DNA of 41,624 nt from Actinomycetes bacterium (GCA_023419175.1 JAEZYG010000079.1:1-41624), one strand, 5' to 3'. Positions 17,167 through 26,954 are shown, numbered from the stretch's first letter. Notes: generated by a model from the letters alone, not told the origin. Numbers and translations: made by a program.

Positions 17167-17207
17167 TGGTCTGTCCTAGAGATATGAAGTCTTGCCAGGA
17201 CAGACCA
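17167..17207. repeat. Long inverted repeat in the gap between DUF255 and gntP genes
   Basis: tggtctgtcct and aggacagacca form a perfect 11-bp inverted repeat with a 19-base spacer. It lies 20 bases beyond the gntP stop. There is no T-run on the minus strand, so it is a weak candidate for the gntP terminator. The rest of the gap 16935-17227 shows no gene. Confidence 0.5.
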
Positions 17208-17227
17208 GGGAGTAGTTGAGCAATCGA

Positions 17228-18616
17228 CTAGAAGGCTCCAGCAACTAAATAAATAGCGCCCACTAAGAGGAAAGCGATCACCGATTCGATAGCTTGTTGT
17301 ACAGTCCATACGCGTAGGGTGGTGGCAACATCCATACCCATCATGCGCCCGACAAGCCAGAATCCCGAATCGTTCACATGCCCGCCAAAGACTGAGCCAG
17401 CGGCGGTAGCTAAGACGATACAAGCGACTTGTATCGTGTTGAAATCTCCAGCGAGTACAGCGGGCGAAGCTAAACCGGCAGCAGTCACCAAGGCGACAGT
17501 CGCAGAACCTTGAGCCAGACGCAACGCTACCGAGATCAGATAGGCGGCGACGATAATGGGTAATCCGATATCGCTCAAAGAATGAGCGACGGCATCGCCG
17601 ATACCAGAAGCACGTAAAACTCCACCGAACATTCCTCCAGCTCCAGTGATGAGAATCACCGAACAGACCGGGCCAAGAGAGGAGTCAAGCAATTTTTCGA
17701 TAGCGCTTCCCTTCTCGCCACGGCGGAAACCAAAAACCGCGATCGCTACCAAACAGGTGATGAGCAAAGCGATGGCAGACGTTCCCAAGAATTGCAAGGC
17801 GATCACCCAAAGAGCGTCCTTATCGACAATCCCCACAGATGCCAAAGCGGTCAAACCCGTATTGAGGAAGATCAAGACCATCGGCAGAGCTAAGACGGCA
17901 ATCACCGTGCTGACTCGTGGGGGATTGGAAGGCTGGTCATGGTCGATCTCGCCAAAAATTGTCGGAATGGGAACGATGAGACGTTTTCCAACGAAAAGAC
18001 CCCATAGATAACCTGAGAGATACCACACAGGTAGAACAACGATTAGACCGATGAGTAGGACGATACCGAGATTGGCATGGAAGAGCTCTGTCGAGCTGAC
18101 AGGACCTGGATGAGGGGGCAAGAAGATATGCATGACAGAGAAAGCGCCAGCTGCGGGAATGCCGAAGATGAGTACGCTCTTATCGGTAAAACGCCTGGCG
18201 ACGGCGAAGATGATGGGCAACATCATCACCAAACCGGCATCAAAGAAAATGGGAAAGCCTAAAATCAGTGAGGTGATACCGAGAGCGAAAGGTGCGCGTT
18301 GCCGTCCGCATAGGTTGATCATGGCGTCTGCAAGTACTTGAGCGCCTCCAGAATATTCGATCAATCTGCCAAGCATCGCGCCTAAGGCGACGAGTAAGGC
18401 GACCGATCCCAGTGTTGAGCCGAAACTCGATGTCATCGTCGATGCGATAGAGCTCAGTGGAACTCCAGCTACGATAGCGGTACACGCCGAGACGATAATG
18501 AGAGTGAGAAAGGCGTGAAGTTTAAAGACGATGATGCAGATGAGGATCATCGCGATCGCGGCGAGGGCGATTAATAAGAGAGGGCCAGCGCCCAAAGTTT
18601 GTGTCCAGTCGTCCAT
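17228..18616 (-). CDS. GntP-family gluconate/organic acid permease
   Basis: A 462-residue integral membrane protein of the GntP (gluconate:H+ symporter) family. The ATG at 18616 has AAGGAG four to five bases upstream and gives the family N-terminus (MDDWTQTLGAGPLLLIALAAIA). Landmarks are GFPIFFDAGLVMMLPI, HIFLPPHPGP, and the C-terminal GGHVNDSGFWLVGRMMGMDVATTLR (landmarks HVNDSGFW). Substrates in the family are gluconate, glycerate and related hydroxy acids. It stands alone, with no gluconate kinase beside it, so the substrate remains open. Confidence 0.92.
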   Translation of the reverse strand: MDDWTQTLGAGPLLLIALAAIAMILICIIVFKLHAFLTLIIVSACTAIVAGVPLSSIASTMTSSFGSTLGSVALLVALGAMLGRLIEYSGGAQVLADAMINLCGRQRAPFALGITSLILGFPIFFDAGLVMMLPIIFAVARRFTDKSVLIFGIPAAGAFSVMHIFLPPHPGPVSSTELFHANLGIVLLIGLIVVLPVWYLSGYLWGLFVGKRLIVPIPTIFGEIDHDQPSNPPRVSTVIAVLALPMVLIFLNTGLTALASVGIVDKDALWVIALQFLGTSAIALLITCLVAIAVFGFRRGEKGSAIEKLLDSSLGPVCSVILITGAGGMFGGVLRASGIGDAVAHSLSDIGLPIIVAAYLISVALRLAQGSATVALVTAAGLASPAVLAGDFNTIQVACIVLATAAGSVFGGHVNDSGFWLVGRMMGMDVATTLRVWTVQQAIESVIAFLLVGAIYLVAGAF

Positions 18617-18821
18617 GACTCTCCTTGAAACTATCACGCTGCATAGCGCTGCGGTGCGATAGGAAATGCAGGTGGATAGCATCGATGAACTACCCATGGA
18701 TAATCCAATCTACCAAGAGAAACGATGTCAATATGGCTTACTGTTGTGCGCTTACGCTATGGGGCGCGCTAGGCTCAGATCTGGTGAAAATATTTCGCCG
18801 ATGTAAGGAGGTTTGGGTCTG

Positions 18822-19895
18822 GTGGAAGGTCAGGAACAGATGAGCTCAACGATGAGCGGGACCTGTGCGCGCAATACCATGACGCTTTCAATCGTCGTCC
18901 CGAGCTATAACTCTCAAGACTATCTAGATCGCTGCATCGATTCGATGCTTCCTCTCCCTCAGGGGGTGGAAGTCATCATCGTCAATGATGGGTCGAGTGA
19001 TAATACTGCTGCGATTGCCGACCGCTATGCTGCGCGATTTCCCGATCGAATTCGTGTGATTCATAAAGCCAATGGTGGACATGGCTCAGCGATCAATGCC
19101 GGTTTGGGTTGGGCTCGCGGACGCTATTTCAAAGTTTGCGATTCCGATGACCGTTTCGATCCGGGAGCTTATTATTCTTTGATTCAACAATTGGAACGCT
19201 GGATTGAGCAGGATAATCTTCCCGATCTGGTGGTGACCAATTATGTCTATGACAAGCAAGGGAAAAAACGTAAACACGTCATCAGCTATCGCAATATCTT
19301 TGCCGATGGTCATATTCATACATGGAGCGATGTCAAGCGTTTCAAGCGTCATCAGTATCTTTTGATGCATTCGCTGTGCTATCGGACGGATATCTTGCAC
19401 GAGGTTGAACTGCAACTTCCAGAGCATTGTTTCTATGTCGATAATCTCTATGCTTTTGTCCCTATGGTGGCGGTGCGTACGATTGGCTACCTTGACCTCA
19501 ACCTCTATCTGTATTACATCGGGCGTGAAGATCAATCGGTTGCTGAAAAGGTGATGATTTCTCGTCTGGATCAGCAATTAAGGGTTAACCGCCTCATGAT
19601 CCATCACATGCCCTCGATGTCTGTCGATTTACCAAAGCGTCTGCGGTGGTATATGGAGCATTATTTGGGTGTGGTGTGCGTGGTCTCATCCATCTTGATG
19701 CTAAAAGAAGGTAGCGGTGAACGTCTCGCTCAGCGGCGAGCTTTGTGGAGGGAACTGCGCACGGCCAACCGTCATGCCTATCGTCACATTCGCTCTACTC
19801 TCATGGGCGCTCTGATCAATCTCAAAGGGGGCGGGGGACGCAGGATATGTCTGACGATCTATCGCTTAGCTCAAAAGATCATTGGTTTTAATTAA
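18822..19895 (+). CDS. Family 2 glycosyltransferase
   Basis: A 357-residue GT-A fold glycosyltransferase. It has the N-terminal LSIVVPSYNSQDYLDRCIDSM, VEVIIVNDGSSDNT, and the metal-binding segment VCDSDDRFD. These are typical of GT2 enzymes that build polysaccharides or glycolipids. The C-terminal part has moderately hydrophobic stretches but no clear transmembrane helices. The start is uncertain: GTG at 18822 is ten bases after a strong AGGAGG, while ATG at 18840 has only a weaker AGGAA. It is a single-gene unit between gntP and the mut leader; donor and acceptor are unknown. Confidence 0.85.
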   Translation: MEGQEQMSSTMSGTCARNTMTLSIVVPSYNSQDYLDRCIDSMLPLPQGVEVIIVNDGSSDNTAAIADRYAARFPDRIRVIHKANGGHGSAINAGLGWARGRYFKVCDSDDRFDPGAYYSLIQQLERWIEQDNLPDLVVTNYVYDKQGKKRKHVISYRNIFADGHIHTWSDVKRFKRHQYLLMHSLCYRTDILHEVELQLPEHCFYVDNLYAFVPMVAVRTIGYLDLNLYLYYIGREDQSVAEKVMISRLDQQLRVNRLMIHHMPSMSVDLPKRLRWYMEHYLGVVCVVSSILMLKEGSGERLAQRRALWRELRTANRHAYRHIRSTLMGALINLKGGGGRRICLTIYRLAQKIIGFN

Positions 19896-20272
19896 CCGAT
19901 CTATTCCCGATGAAGAGTGCACAGATGTCCGTCTGATCGTTGAATCATTGACCAGATTTCTCTCCATGTGAAGATAAAAGATCTTTTCTGTCTATATATA
20001 GACGGGTGAATGGCTTAAAAGTCTACATATGCTTTTGACTCTCGAGGGGTCGTGAAAACTGGGGATCTATCGCAAGTATTGCCTTTCTAGGGGGTGGGCG
20101 ACATTCTAAATTCCAAGTTGATATGCTGGACGGGCAGAATGGTTGTCCATTCTGTCTGCCCAGTTAAGGATGCTTGTCGGCTAAGAATTTTGGCGATTTA
20201 TAGCCGACGCTCTCGCTGAGTAAGCAGCACATGGCCAAGATATCTCGGCCACAACATGGGAGGAGTAACCCG
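19896..20272 (+). promoter_or_regulatory. Long non-coding leader and promoter region of the mut operon
   Basis: About 377 bases without a convincing gene. It holds a perfect 14-base palindrome (GTCTATATATAGAC, 19990-20003), an imperfect hairpin around 20132-20161, and an 8-bp inverted repeat (gtcggcta 20176-20183 with tagccgac 20201-20208). A plausible promoter is TTGTCG (20174-20179) with TTATAG (20198-20203) at 18-base spacing, which would make the last repeat overlap the promoter. A short in-frame extension of mutA to 20231 exists, but GGGAGGAG at 20258-20265 marks the ATG at 20273. No B12-box is visible. Confidence 0.5.
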
Positions 20273-22174
20273 ATGACGACACCTACTCCACCAGCAGGCG
20301 CGTCAACGGATGTCGAGAATATGGTTGTTGACAACCTAGTTCTCGCCGGTGACTTCGACTCTCCGAGCTATGAGCAATGGGGCGTTGAGGTGGCCAAGGT
20401 TCTCAACCGAGGACGTCCGGAAGATAAGCAGCTGAGTGCCGAGCAGGCTCTCAATCGGTTGAAGGTCACGACCGTCGATGGCCTGACCGTCGAACCGATT
20501 TATACACAAGAAAATGCGATTGGCGAGCTTGGAGCCCCCGCCGTCTACCCGTTCACTCGTGGAACGACCATCCGCGATGGACGTATGGACGCTTGGGATG
20601 TGCGCGCCTTGCATGAAGATCCCGATCCTGCAGCCACGCGTAAGGCTATCGCTGTCGATTTGGAGCGCGGCGCTACCAGCATTTGGTTGCGAGTTGATCC
20701 CGATGCGATCAGCGCTGACGATCTAACTGAAGATTTAGCAGATGTCATCCTCGACTTGGCCAAGGTGGAAGTGACCAGCCGTTATGACCAGGCTGGAGCC
20801 GCCGAGGCTTTGCTGAGCGTCTACGAGAAATCCGATAAAGATAAGGCATCTTTGTCGCTGAATCTCGGTATCGATCCGATCGGTTACGCCGCCTTGAGTG
20901 GTACCAAAGCTGATCTCAGCCAGATGGCGGCTTGGGTTAAGCGTCTGGACGGATATAAGAATTCTCGCCCCTTCGTCATTGACGGCACCATCTATCACAA
21001 TGCGGGTGCTGGAGATATTCACGAGATGGCCTATCTTTTGGCCACTGGCGCCGAATATGTGCGAGCTCTTGTCGAGCAGGGTGTCAGCGTGGATGACGCT
21101 TTCGACTCGATCAACTTCCGTGTCACTGCCACATGCGATCAGATCGCTACCATTTCTCGTCTGCGCGCTTTGCGCATGGCGTGGAGCCGTGTTGGCGAAA
21201 TCTTCGGCGTCACTGAATCCAAGCGTGGTGCCCGTCAACATGCCGTGACGAGCTGGCGTGAAATCACACGCGACGATCCCTATGTCAATATTCTGAGAGG
21301 GACGATTGCTACCTTCTCCGCTGCAGTGGCGGGAGTGGAAGCGATCACCGTTTTGCCCTTTGATACCGCATGGGGATTGCCCAACGATTTCAGCCGTCGT
21401 GTCGCCCGCAATACCCAGGTGATTCTCGCTGAAGAATCCAACCTTGGACGCGTCAATGACCCGGCTGGCGGCGCATGGTATATCGAGTCTTTGACTCGTC
21501 AAATCGCTGAGAAGGCATGGGAGATCTTCGGCAAGATCGATGCTGCTGGAGGTATGGCTTCCTATCTGGCCGCCGGTTCAGTTGCAGCCGATTTGGAGCA
21601 GGTAAATGCCGAACGCGCCAAGCGTTTAGCAACTCGTACTAAGCCGATTACAGGTGTCTCTGAATTCCCCAACCCAGAAGAAAAGCCGCTTGAGGTCAAG
21701 CAACGTCCTGAAGCTCCGGCACGTGATGGTCTGGTATTCAGGCGCGATTCCGAGGTCTTTGAGCAGTTGCGCGATGCGACTGCTGGTAGCGATGCCAAAG
21801 TCTTCTTGGCATGTCTTGGAACCCGGCGTGACTACGGAGCTCGTGAGGGCTTCGCCTCCAACTACTTCCACATCGCTGGTCTTGAAACCATCGAGGCTGA
21901 GGGTACCGAGACGGATGCTCTTATCGATGCTTGGAAGAAAGCCGGCACCCCTGTGGTGTGTCTGTGCTCCTCTGGAAAGGTCTATAGCCAGATCGGCTTC
22001 GCTATGGCTCAAGCCTTCAAGGAAGCCGGTGCAGCCAAGGTCATCTTGGCCGGTAACGTCAAGGAACTAGGCGAGGTGGATGCTGCGTCTGTCATCGACG
22101 AGACAATCGCTCTCGGCAAGGACGTGGTCGCAGGCCTGAATGAGGTTCTCGCAACTTTGGGAGTGAAGAAGTGA
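20273..22174 (+). CDS. mutA: Methylmalonyl-CoA mutase small subunit (beta)
   Basis: The non-catalytic partner in the heterodimeric, B12-dependent methylmalonyl-CoA mutase that interconverts succinyl-CoA and (R)-methylmalonyl-CoA. The 633-residue protein follows the large-subunit layout: a TIM-barrel part (VYPFTRGTTIRDGRMDAWDVRALHEDP, FDTAWGLPNDFSRRVARNTQVIL; landmarks FTRGTTIRDG, LPFDTAWGLP), then a flavodoxin-like C-terminal domain. That domain lacks the DxHxxG cobalamin motif, as expected for this subunit. The last four bases overlap mutB. The heterodimeric form is typical of Propionibacterium and other actinobacteria. Confidence 0.95.
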   Translation: MTTPTPPAGASTDVENMVVDNLVLAGDFDSPSYEQWGVEVAKVLNRGRPEDKQLSAEQALNRLKVTTVDGLTVEPIYTQENAIGELGAPAVYPFTRGTTIRDGRMDAWDVRALHEDPDPAATRKAIAVDLERGATSIWLRVDPDAISADDLTEDLADVILDLAKVEVTSRYDQAGAAEALLSVYEKSDKDKASLSLNLGIDPIGYAALSGTKADLSQMAAWVKRLDGYKNSRPFVIDGTIYHNAGAGDIHEMAYLLATGAEYVRALVEQGVSVDDAFDSINFRVTATCDQIATISRLRALRMAWSRVGEIFGVTESKRGARQHAVTSWREITRDDPYVNILRGTIATFSAAVAGVEAITVLPFDTAWGLPNDFSRRVARNTQVILAEESNLGRVNDPAGGAWYIESLTRQIAEKAWEIFGKIDAAGGMASYLAAGSVAADLEQVNAERAKRLATRTKPITGVSEFPNPEEKPLEVKQRPEAPARDGLVFRRDSEVFEQLRDATAGSDAKVFLACLGTRRDYGAREGFASNYFHIAGLETIEAEGTETDALIDAWKKAGTPVVCLCSSGKVYSQIGFAMAQAFKEAGAAKVILAGNVKELGEVDAASVIDETIALGKDVVAGLNEVLATLGVKK

Positions 22175-24363
22175 ACGCTCTACCACGTTTTGATCAATTC
22201 GATTTAGGACCTGCCACTCCTGCTCCCGATGCTGTGAAGAAATTCCAGCAGATGGTAGGAGATAAGGCAGCCGAGCAGTGGGTGACCCCAGAGCAGATCC
22301 CGGTTGATCTGCTCTATGGCAACGATGTCTATGGTGATTTGGACTTCCTCAACACCATGCCGGGCATCCCGCCCTTCCTTCGCGGCCCCTATGCCACGAT
22401 GTATACCTCGCGTCCCTGGACGATTCGTCAATACGCGGGTTTTTCCACTGCTGAGGAATCCAACGCTTTCTACCGCCGCAATCTTGCCGCCGGTCAGAAG
22501 GGTCTATCCATCGCATTCGACCTCGCTACTCACCGTGGATACGATTCCGATCACGTCCGCGTGACTGGCGATGTCGGTATGGCAGGTGTGGCTGTGGACT
22601 CCATCTACGATATGCGTCAGCTTTTCGATGGTATCCCACTCGATCAGATGTCGGTCTCGATGACCATGAACGGTGCGGTGCTACCGATTCTCGCCCTCTA
22701 TGTGGTGGCGGCTGAAGAACAAGGTGTTAAGCCCGAACAGCTGGCAGGTACGATCCAGAACGACATTCTCAAAGAGTTCATGGTTCGTAATACCTATATT
22801 TACCCGCCGGCTCCGTCCATGCGTATCATCTCGGAGATCTTCGCCTTCACCAGCGCGAATATGCCGAAGTTCAACTCGATTTCGATCTCCGGCTATCACA
22901 TGCAAGAGGCTGGAGCCACTGCTGATATCGAGATGGCATATACCTTGGCAGACGGTGTGGACTATATCCGTGCCGGTGAATCGGTCGGCTTGAATGTCGA
23001 TCAGTTTGCTCCGCGTCTGTCCTTCTTCTGGGCAATCGGTATGAACTTCTTCATTGAAGTCGCCAAGATGCGCGCTGCCCGTATGTTGTGGGCTCGTCTG
23101 GTTCGCCAGTTCAACCCGAAGAATCCGAAGTCAATGTCCTTGCGAACCCACTCGCAGACCTCTGGTTGGTCATTGACCGCTCAGGATGTCTACAACAACG
23201 TGGTGCGTACCTGCGTGGAAGCTATGGGCGCTACTCAAGGTCAGACTCAGTCCTTGCATACGAACGCTTTGGATGAGGCAATCGCTTTGCCGACCGACTT
23301 CTCGGCTCGTATCGCTCGTAATACCCAGCTGTTCATTCAGCAGGAATCGGGTAACTGCCGTAGCGTCGATCTGTGGGCTGGCTCGGCTTATGTCGAGAAG
23401 CTCACCAACGATCTAGCTCGCAAAGCATGGGCATTGATTCAAGAGGTTGAGCAAGCCGGTGGTATGACCAAGGCTATCGAAGCTGGTATTCCGAAGATGC
23501 GTATCGAAGAGGCAGCCGCCCGTACTCAGGCACGTATCGATTCGGGACGTCAGCCGGTTATCGGCGTCAACAAGTACGTTTTGGATCAAGACGATCAGCT
23601 CGACGTGCTCAAGATCGATAACCGCGAGGTTCGCGCTCAGCAGATTGCCAAACTCGAGCGTCTGCGCGCCGAACGCGATAGCGAAGCCTGCCAGAAGGCT
23701 CTTGAGCGCCTCACCTGGGCTGCTGCGAATCCCGATCCTTCCGATCCGGATCGCAACTTGCTCAAGCTGTGCATCGATGCTGGTCGGGCTGGCGCCACCG
23801 TCGGTGAGATGTCCGATGCCTTGGAGAAGGAATTCGGACGTTACACCGCCCAGATCCGTACCATTTCGGGTGTTTACTCGAAGGAATCCGGAAAGTCTGA
23901 AGCCATGAATGAAACCCGTGAACTCGTCAGTGAGTTCGAGGATATCGAGGGTCGTCGTCCCCGTATCCTCATCGCGAAGATGGGTCAGGATGGCCACGAC
24001 CGAGGCCAGAAGGTGATCGCTACCGCATTCGCCGATCTCGGCTTCGATGTGGACGTAGGTCCGCTCTTCCAGACCCCCGATGAGGCAGCCCGCCAGGCTA
24101 TCGAAGGTGACGTTCACGTCGTGGGCGTTTCTTCCCTCGCCGCTGGCCACCTCACTTTGGTTCCCGCTTTGCGTGCTGAGCTCGATAAACTCGGTCGTGA
24201 GGATATCATCATCGTTGTCGGTGGTGTGATCCCCGAACAGGATTTCGAGCAGTTGCGTGCTGACGGTGCAGCGGCGATCTACCCGCCTGGAACCAATATT
24301 CCCGTAGCCGCTCAGGATCTGTTGAAGGTTCTTATCGATAAGGCACGAGAAAACAATGAGTAG
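22171..24363 (+). CDS. mutB: Methylmalonyl-CoA mutase large subunit (alpha)
   Basis: The catalytic, adenosylcobalamin-binding subunit. The 730-residue protein contains GPYATMYTSRPWTIRQYAGFSTAEESN (landmarks YTSRPWTIRQY, the substrate channel region), SVSMTMNGAV, and NTYIYPPAPSMRI. The C-terminal B12 domain has DGHDRG, where His609 is the axial cobalt ligand, followed by VGVSSLAAGH and VVGGVIPEQD. It starts at a GTG that overlaps the mutA stop, and its end overlaps meaB by eight bases. All three are therefore one operon with coupled translation. It is central to propionate formation through succinate. Confidence 0.97.
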   Translation: MNALPRFDQFDLGPATPAPDAVKKFQQMVGDKAAEQWVTPEQIPVDLLYGNDVYGDLDFLNTMPGIPPFLRGPYATMYTSRPWTIRQYAGFSTAEESNAFYRRNLAAGQKGLSIAFDLATHRGYDSDHVRVTGDVGMAGVAVDSIYDMRQLFDGIPLDQMSVSMTMNGAVLPILALYVVAAEEQGVKPEQLAGTIQNDILKEFMVRNTYIYPPAPSMRIISEIFAFTSANMPKFNSISISGYHMQEAGATADIEMAYTLADGVDYIRAGESVGLNVDQFAPRLSFFWAIGMNFFIEVAKMRAARMLWARLVRQFNPKNPKSMSLRTHSQTSGWSLTAQDVYNNVVRTCVEAMGATQGQTQSLHTNALDEAIALPTDFSARIARNTQLFIQQESGNCRSVDLWAGSAYVEKLTNDLARKAWALIQEVEQAGGMTKAIEAGIPKMRIEEAAARTQARIDSGRQPVIGVNKYVLDQDDQLDVLKIDNREVRAQQIAKLERLRAERDSEACQKALERLTWAAANPDPSDPDRNLLKLCIDAGRAGATVGEMSDALEKEFGRYTAQIRTISGVYSKESGKSEAMNETRELVSEFEDIEGRRPRILIAKMGQDGHDRGQKVIATAFADLGFDVDVGPLFQTPDEAARQAIEGDVHVVGVSSLAAGHLTLVPALRAELDKLGREDIIIVVGGVIPEQDFEQLRADGAAAIYPPGTNIPVAAQDLLKVLIDKARENNE

Positions 24364-25372
24364 GTCAACCGATGTCCCCGCATTGATCGAGGGCATCAAG
24401 AGTGGTAACCGGGCCGCTTTGGCCCGGGCTATCACCCTGGTGGAATCCCGGAATCCAAAGCATCATGCTTTGGCCCGGGATCTCCTCCGGGAGCTTACCC
24501 CGCTGGCTGGGAAATCGATCCGCCTCGGGCTTTCCGGCGTCCCTGGTGCAGGTAAGTCCACCTTCACCGATGCTATGGGATGTCGTCTTATCGATCAGGG
24601 CCACAAAGTCGCGGTTCTGGCTGTCGATCCTTCCAGCTCGGTTTCGGGAGGTTCCGTCCTTGGTGATCGCACCCGTATGGGAGCTCTAGCCCAAAGAGAA
24701 GAGGCTTTTATCCGTCCTTCACCGACAGGCCTTCATCTTGGCGGTGTCGCGCGTGCAACTCGTGAAGCCATGCTCTTGGTGGAAGCGGCGGGATATGATG
24801 TCGTCATCGTAGAGACTGTCGGTGTTGGACAGTCCGAGGTGGCGGTAGCCGGAATGGTCGATACCTATCTGGTGCTCATGCTGTCGCGTTCAGGCGATCA
24901 ATTGCAGGGCATCAAGAAAGGTATTTTGGAATTAGCCGACGTTATCGCTGTCAATAAGGCAGACGGTGAGAATGAAGGTGAAGCGAGAGTTACCGCACGA
25001 GATCTGTCCATTGCGATGAAACTCGTCTCCAGCCAAGCCAATGAACGTCGTGTTCCAGTATTGACCTGTTCTGCTTTGAAGCAGATCGGTTTAGATGATG
25101 TCTGGCAGGCTGTTCTCGATCATCGTCAATATCTGGATGAGAAGATCGGTTTGGAACGTCATCGTGCCAATCAGCAGATCGATTGGATGTGGGCGCAGAC
25201 GGAAGCTGCTATCTTGGATTCTCTCCATGGGGCAGGTCCCATGCGTGAATTGTCGCGTTCTTTGATCGAGCAGATCGAAAGAGGGCAGACCAATGCTCTT
25301 GACGCTTCGACTCAGCTTCTCGAGCGTTTCGCCACTCTCATCGATAGTTTTGAGTGGACTCATTCGAGTTAA
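24356..25372 (+). CDS. meaB: Methylmalonyl-CoA mutase-associated GTPase MeaB
   Basis: MeaB/ArgK is a SIMIBI-class GTPase that gates cofactor loading into methylmalonyl-CoA mutase and protects it from inactivation. The 338-residue protein has the P-loop GVPGAGKST (61-69), the DPSSSVSGGSVLGDRTRM switch region (landmarks DPSS, LGDRTRM), ETVGVGQSE at 153-161, and the guanine specificity motif NKAD at 200-203. The eight-base overlap with mutB suggests tight coupling. A terminator follows. The older name ArgK (arginine kinase) is not supported by the context. Confidence 0.95.
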   Translation: MSRSTDVPALIEGIKSGNRAALARAITLVESRNPKHHALARDLLRELTPLAGKSIRLGLSGVPGAGKSTFTDAMGCRLIDQGHKVAVLAVDPSSSVSGGSVLGDRTRMGALAQREEAFIRPSPTGLHLGGVARATREAMLLVEAAGYDVVIVETVGVGQSEVAVAGMVDTYLVLMLSRSGDQLQGIKKGILELADVIAVNKADGENEGEARVTARDLSIAMKLVSSQANERRVPVLTCSALKQIGLDDVWQAVLDHRQYLDEKIGLERHRANQQIDWMWAQTEAAILDSLHGAGPMRELSRSLIEQIERGQTNALDASTQLLERFATLIDSFEWTHSS

Positions 25373-25393
25373 CCTGATGTCATGGTCATGATA

Positions 25394-25434
25394 CGAGGCG
25401 GTAAGGGGGAATCTTTACCGCCTCGCGTTGTTTT
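25394..25434 (+). terminator. Terminator of the mutA-mutB-meaB operon
   Basis: A perfect 11-bp stem (cgaggcggtaa with ttaccgcctcg) is followed by CGTTG and TTTT. It lies about 20 bases after the meaB stop and separates the operon from citrate synthase. Confidence 0.85.
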
Positions 25435-25542
25435 ATATGATCTATGTTCGCTCATGGCGTGTCCAAACCGTAATATCGACGTGATATGACCCCCTTGAGG
25501 CTTTAGGCTGGCATCACAGGTTCAGTGAAAGAGGTGATCGCT

Positions 25543-26823
25543 ATGCCAAAGATGACGATTGCACATCGTTCACGCCATATCGATGTGGATATGGTGGAGT
25601 CCACATGCGGGACAAGTGGATTGGACATCCGATCTTTACTCAACGATGCTCAGATGACAACCTACGATCCAGGATTTGCCAATACCGCGTCCACTCGCTC
25701 AGCGATCACATTCATTGATGGCGAGCAAGGTATTTTGCGTTATCGTGGATATCCCATCGAGCAGTTAGCGCAGCAATCGACCTTTTTAGAGACCGCCTAT
25801 CTGGTCATTTATGGAGAATTGCCCGATCAGCAGGCTCTATCTTGCTGGGAGGATCGGATCCGACGCAAGACGATGGTAGACGAACGGATGAGGGAATTTT
25901 TTACTATGTTCCCCCGGCGTTCTCATCCCATGCCCGTCTTGGCATCTGGTCTGATGATGTTATCCACTTTTAGTTTCGACTCTCTCGGTAGTGATGAACG
26001 ATCGATTGAGGAGGCGACTGAGCGTCTGATCGCTAAAGTGCCGACGATGGCGGCATATGGATATAAGAATTCTCGTGGCGAACCAATGCTTTATCCTGAT
26101 AATTCATTGAGTTATATCGAGAATTTCTTGAGGATGAGTTTTGGCTATCCGACTGAAGAATATGAATTCAACGATGAAATCACCCGTGCTTTGGAGGTTT
26201 TACTGATTCTTCATGCCGATCACGAACAGAATTGTTCGTCATCAACGGTGCGCCTGGTGGGATCGTCTGGGGCTAATATCTACGCTTCGGTTGCCAGCGG
26301 CGTCAATGCCTTGTCAGGTTCTCTTCATGGAGGAGCGAATCAGGCTGTTTTGGAGATGCTTGAGCAGATCAAAGCATCGAAGATGAACGTTAAGGAATTC
26401 GTCACCAAGGTGAAAAATAAGCAGTCTGGCATCAAGCTGATGGGATTTGGGCATCGTATCTATAAAAATTACGATCCGCGAGCCAATATCATCAAAGCCC
26501 ATGCTGATCGCGTCTTAGAGCTGAAAGAGGGCAGGCGAGATCTTCTCGATCTGGCTCAAGAATTGGAAGCGGCGGCTTTAGAAGATGATTATTTTGCAGA
26601 GAGAAAGCTCTATCCCAACGTCGATTTCTACTCTGGATTGATCTATGAGGCGATGGGATTTCCCCAAGATATGTTCACCGTCCTTTTCGCTATCGGACGT
26701 CTTCCTGGCTGGATCGCTCAATTCCGCGAGATGAGGGCGGATCCGGATGCGCGGATTGGACGTCCGCGTCAGGTCTATATCGGAGAAGAAGAACGAGATT
26801 ATATCCCTATAGATCGGCGTTGA
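25543..26823 (+). CDS. gltA: Citrate synthase
   Basis: Citrate synthase condenses oxaloacetate and acetyl-CoA at the entry of the TCA cycle. The 426-residue protein has the catalytic triad in its normal places: His262 in SLHGGAN, His304 in GFGHRIYK, and Asp361 in NVDFYSG; LHADHEQN precedes them. The length and N-terminal beta region (LDIRSLLNDAQMTTYDPGF) match the hexameric, NADH-regulated type I form of Gram-negatives and actinobacteria. The ATG at 25543 is preferred because GAGGTGAT lies just upstream; the frame extends to a GTG at 25525. A short inverted repeat ATATC-GATAT at 25473-25487 lies before it. Confidence 0.95.
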   Translation: MPKMTIAHRSRHIDVDMVESTCGTSGLDIRSLLNDAQMTTYDPGFANTASTRSAITFIDGEQGILRYRGYPIEQLAQQSTFLETAYLVIYGELPDQQALSCWEDRIRRKTMVDERMREFFTMFPRRSHPMPVLASGLMMLSTFSFDSLGSDERSIEEATERLIAKVPTMAAYGYKNSRGEPMLYPDNSLSYIENFLRMSFGYPTEEYEFNDEITRALEVLLILHADHEQNCSSSTVRLVGSSGANIYASVASGVNALSGSLHGGANQAVLEMLEQIKASKMNVKEFVTKVKNKQSGIKLMGFGHRIYKNYDPRANIIKAHADRVLELKEGRRDLLDLAQELEAAALEDDYFAERKLYPNVDFYSGLIYEAMGFPQDMFTVLFAIGRLPGWIAQFREMRADPDARIGRPRQVYIGEEERDYIPIDRR

Positions 26824-26954
26824 GTACGCAGTCGTCAGAGACGATAGCTGAGATCTGTTCGCCTGTCTGTGTGTGAAGGTGAGCGCAAGCTCTTGGCGAT
26901 TGCAAAATTTTGCTATGAGATTTCGTCTAAATTGCTCTAATTATGTGCAACCTC

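Noticed and set aside
16938..17423. Minus-strand reading frame of 161 codons across the gap beside gntP
   Set aside because: It overlaps the 3' part of gntP in a different frame, has no ribosome-binding site or recognisable domain, and its composition is that of a shadow frame.
19896..20272. Cobalamin riboswitch before the B12-dependent mutase
   Set aside because: No B12-box-like sequence or multi-arm core could be found. Mutase genes use the cofactor and are not the usual targets of this riboswitch.
23413..24435. Long minus-strand reading frame opposite mutB
   Set aside because: It is the antisense shadow of a highly conserved gene with strong codon bias; its translation has no recognisable family features.
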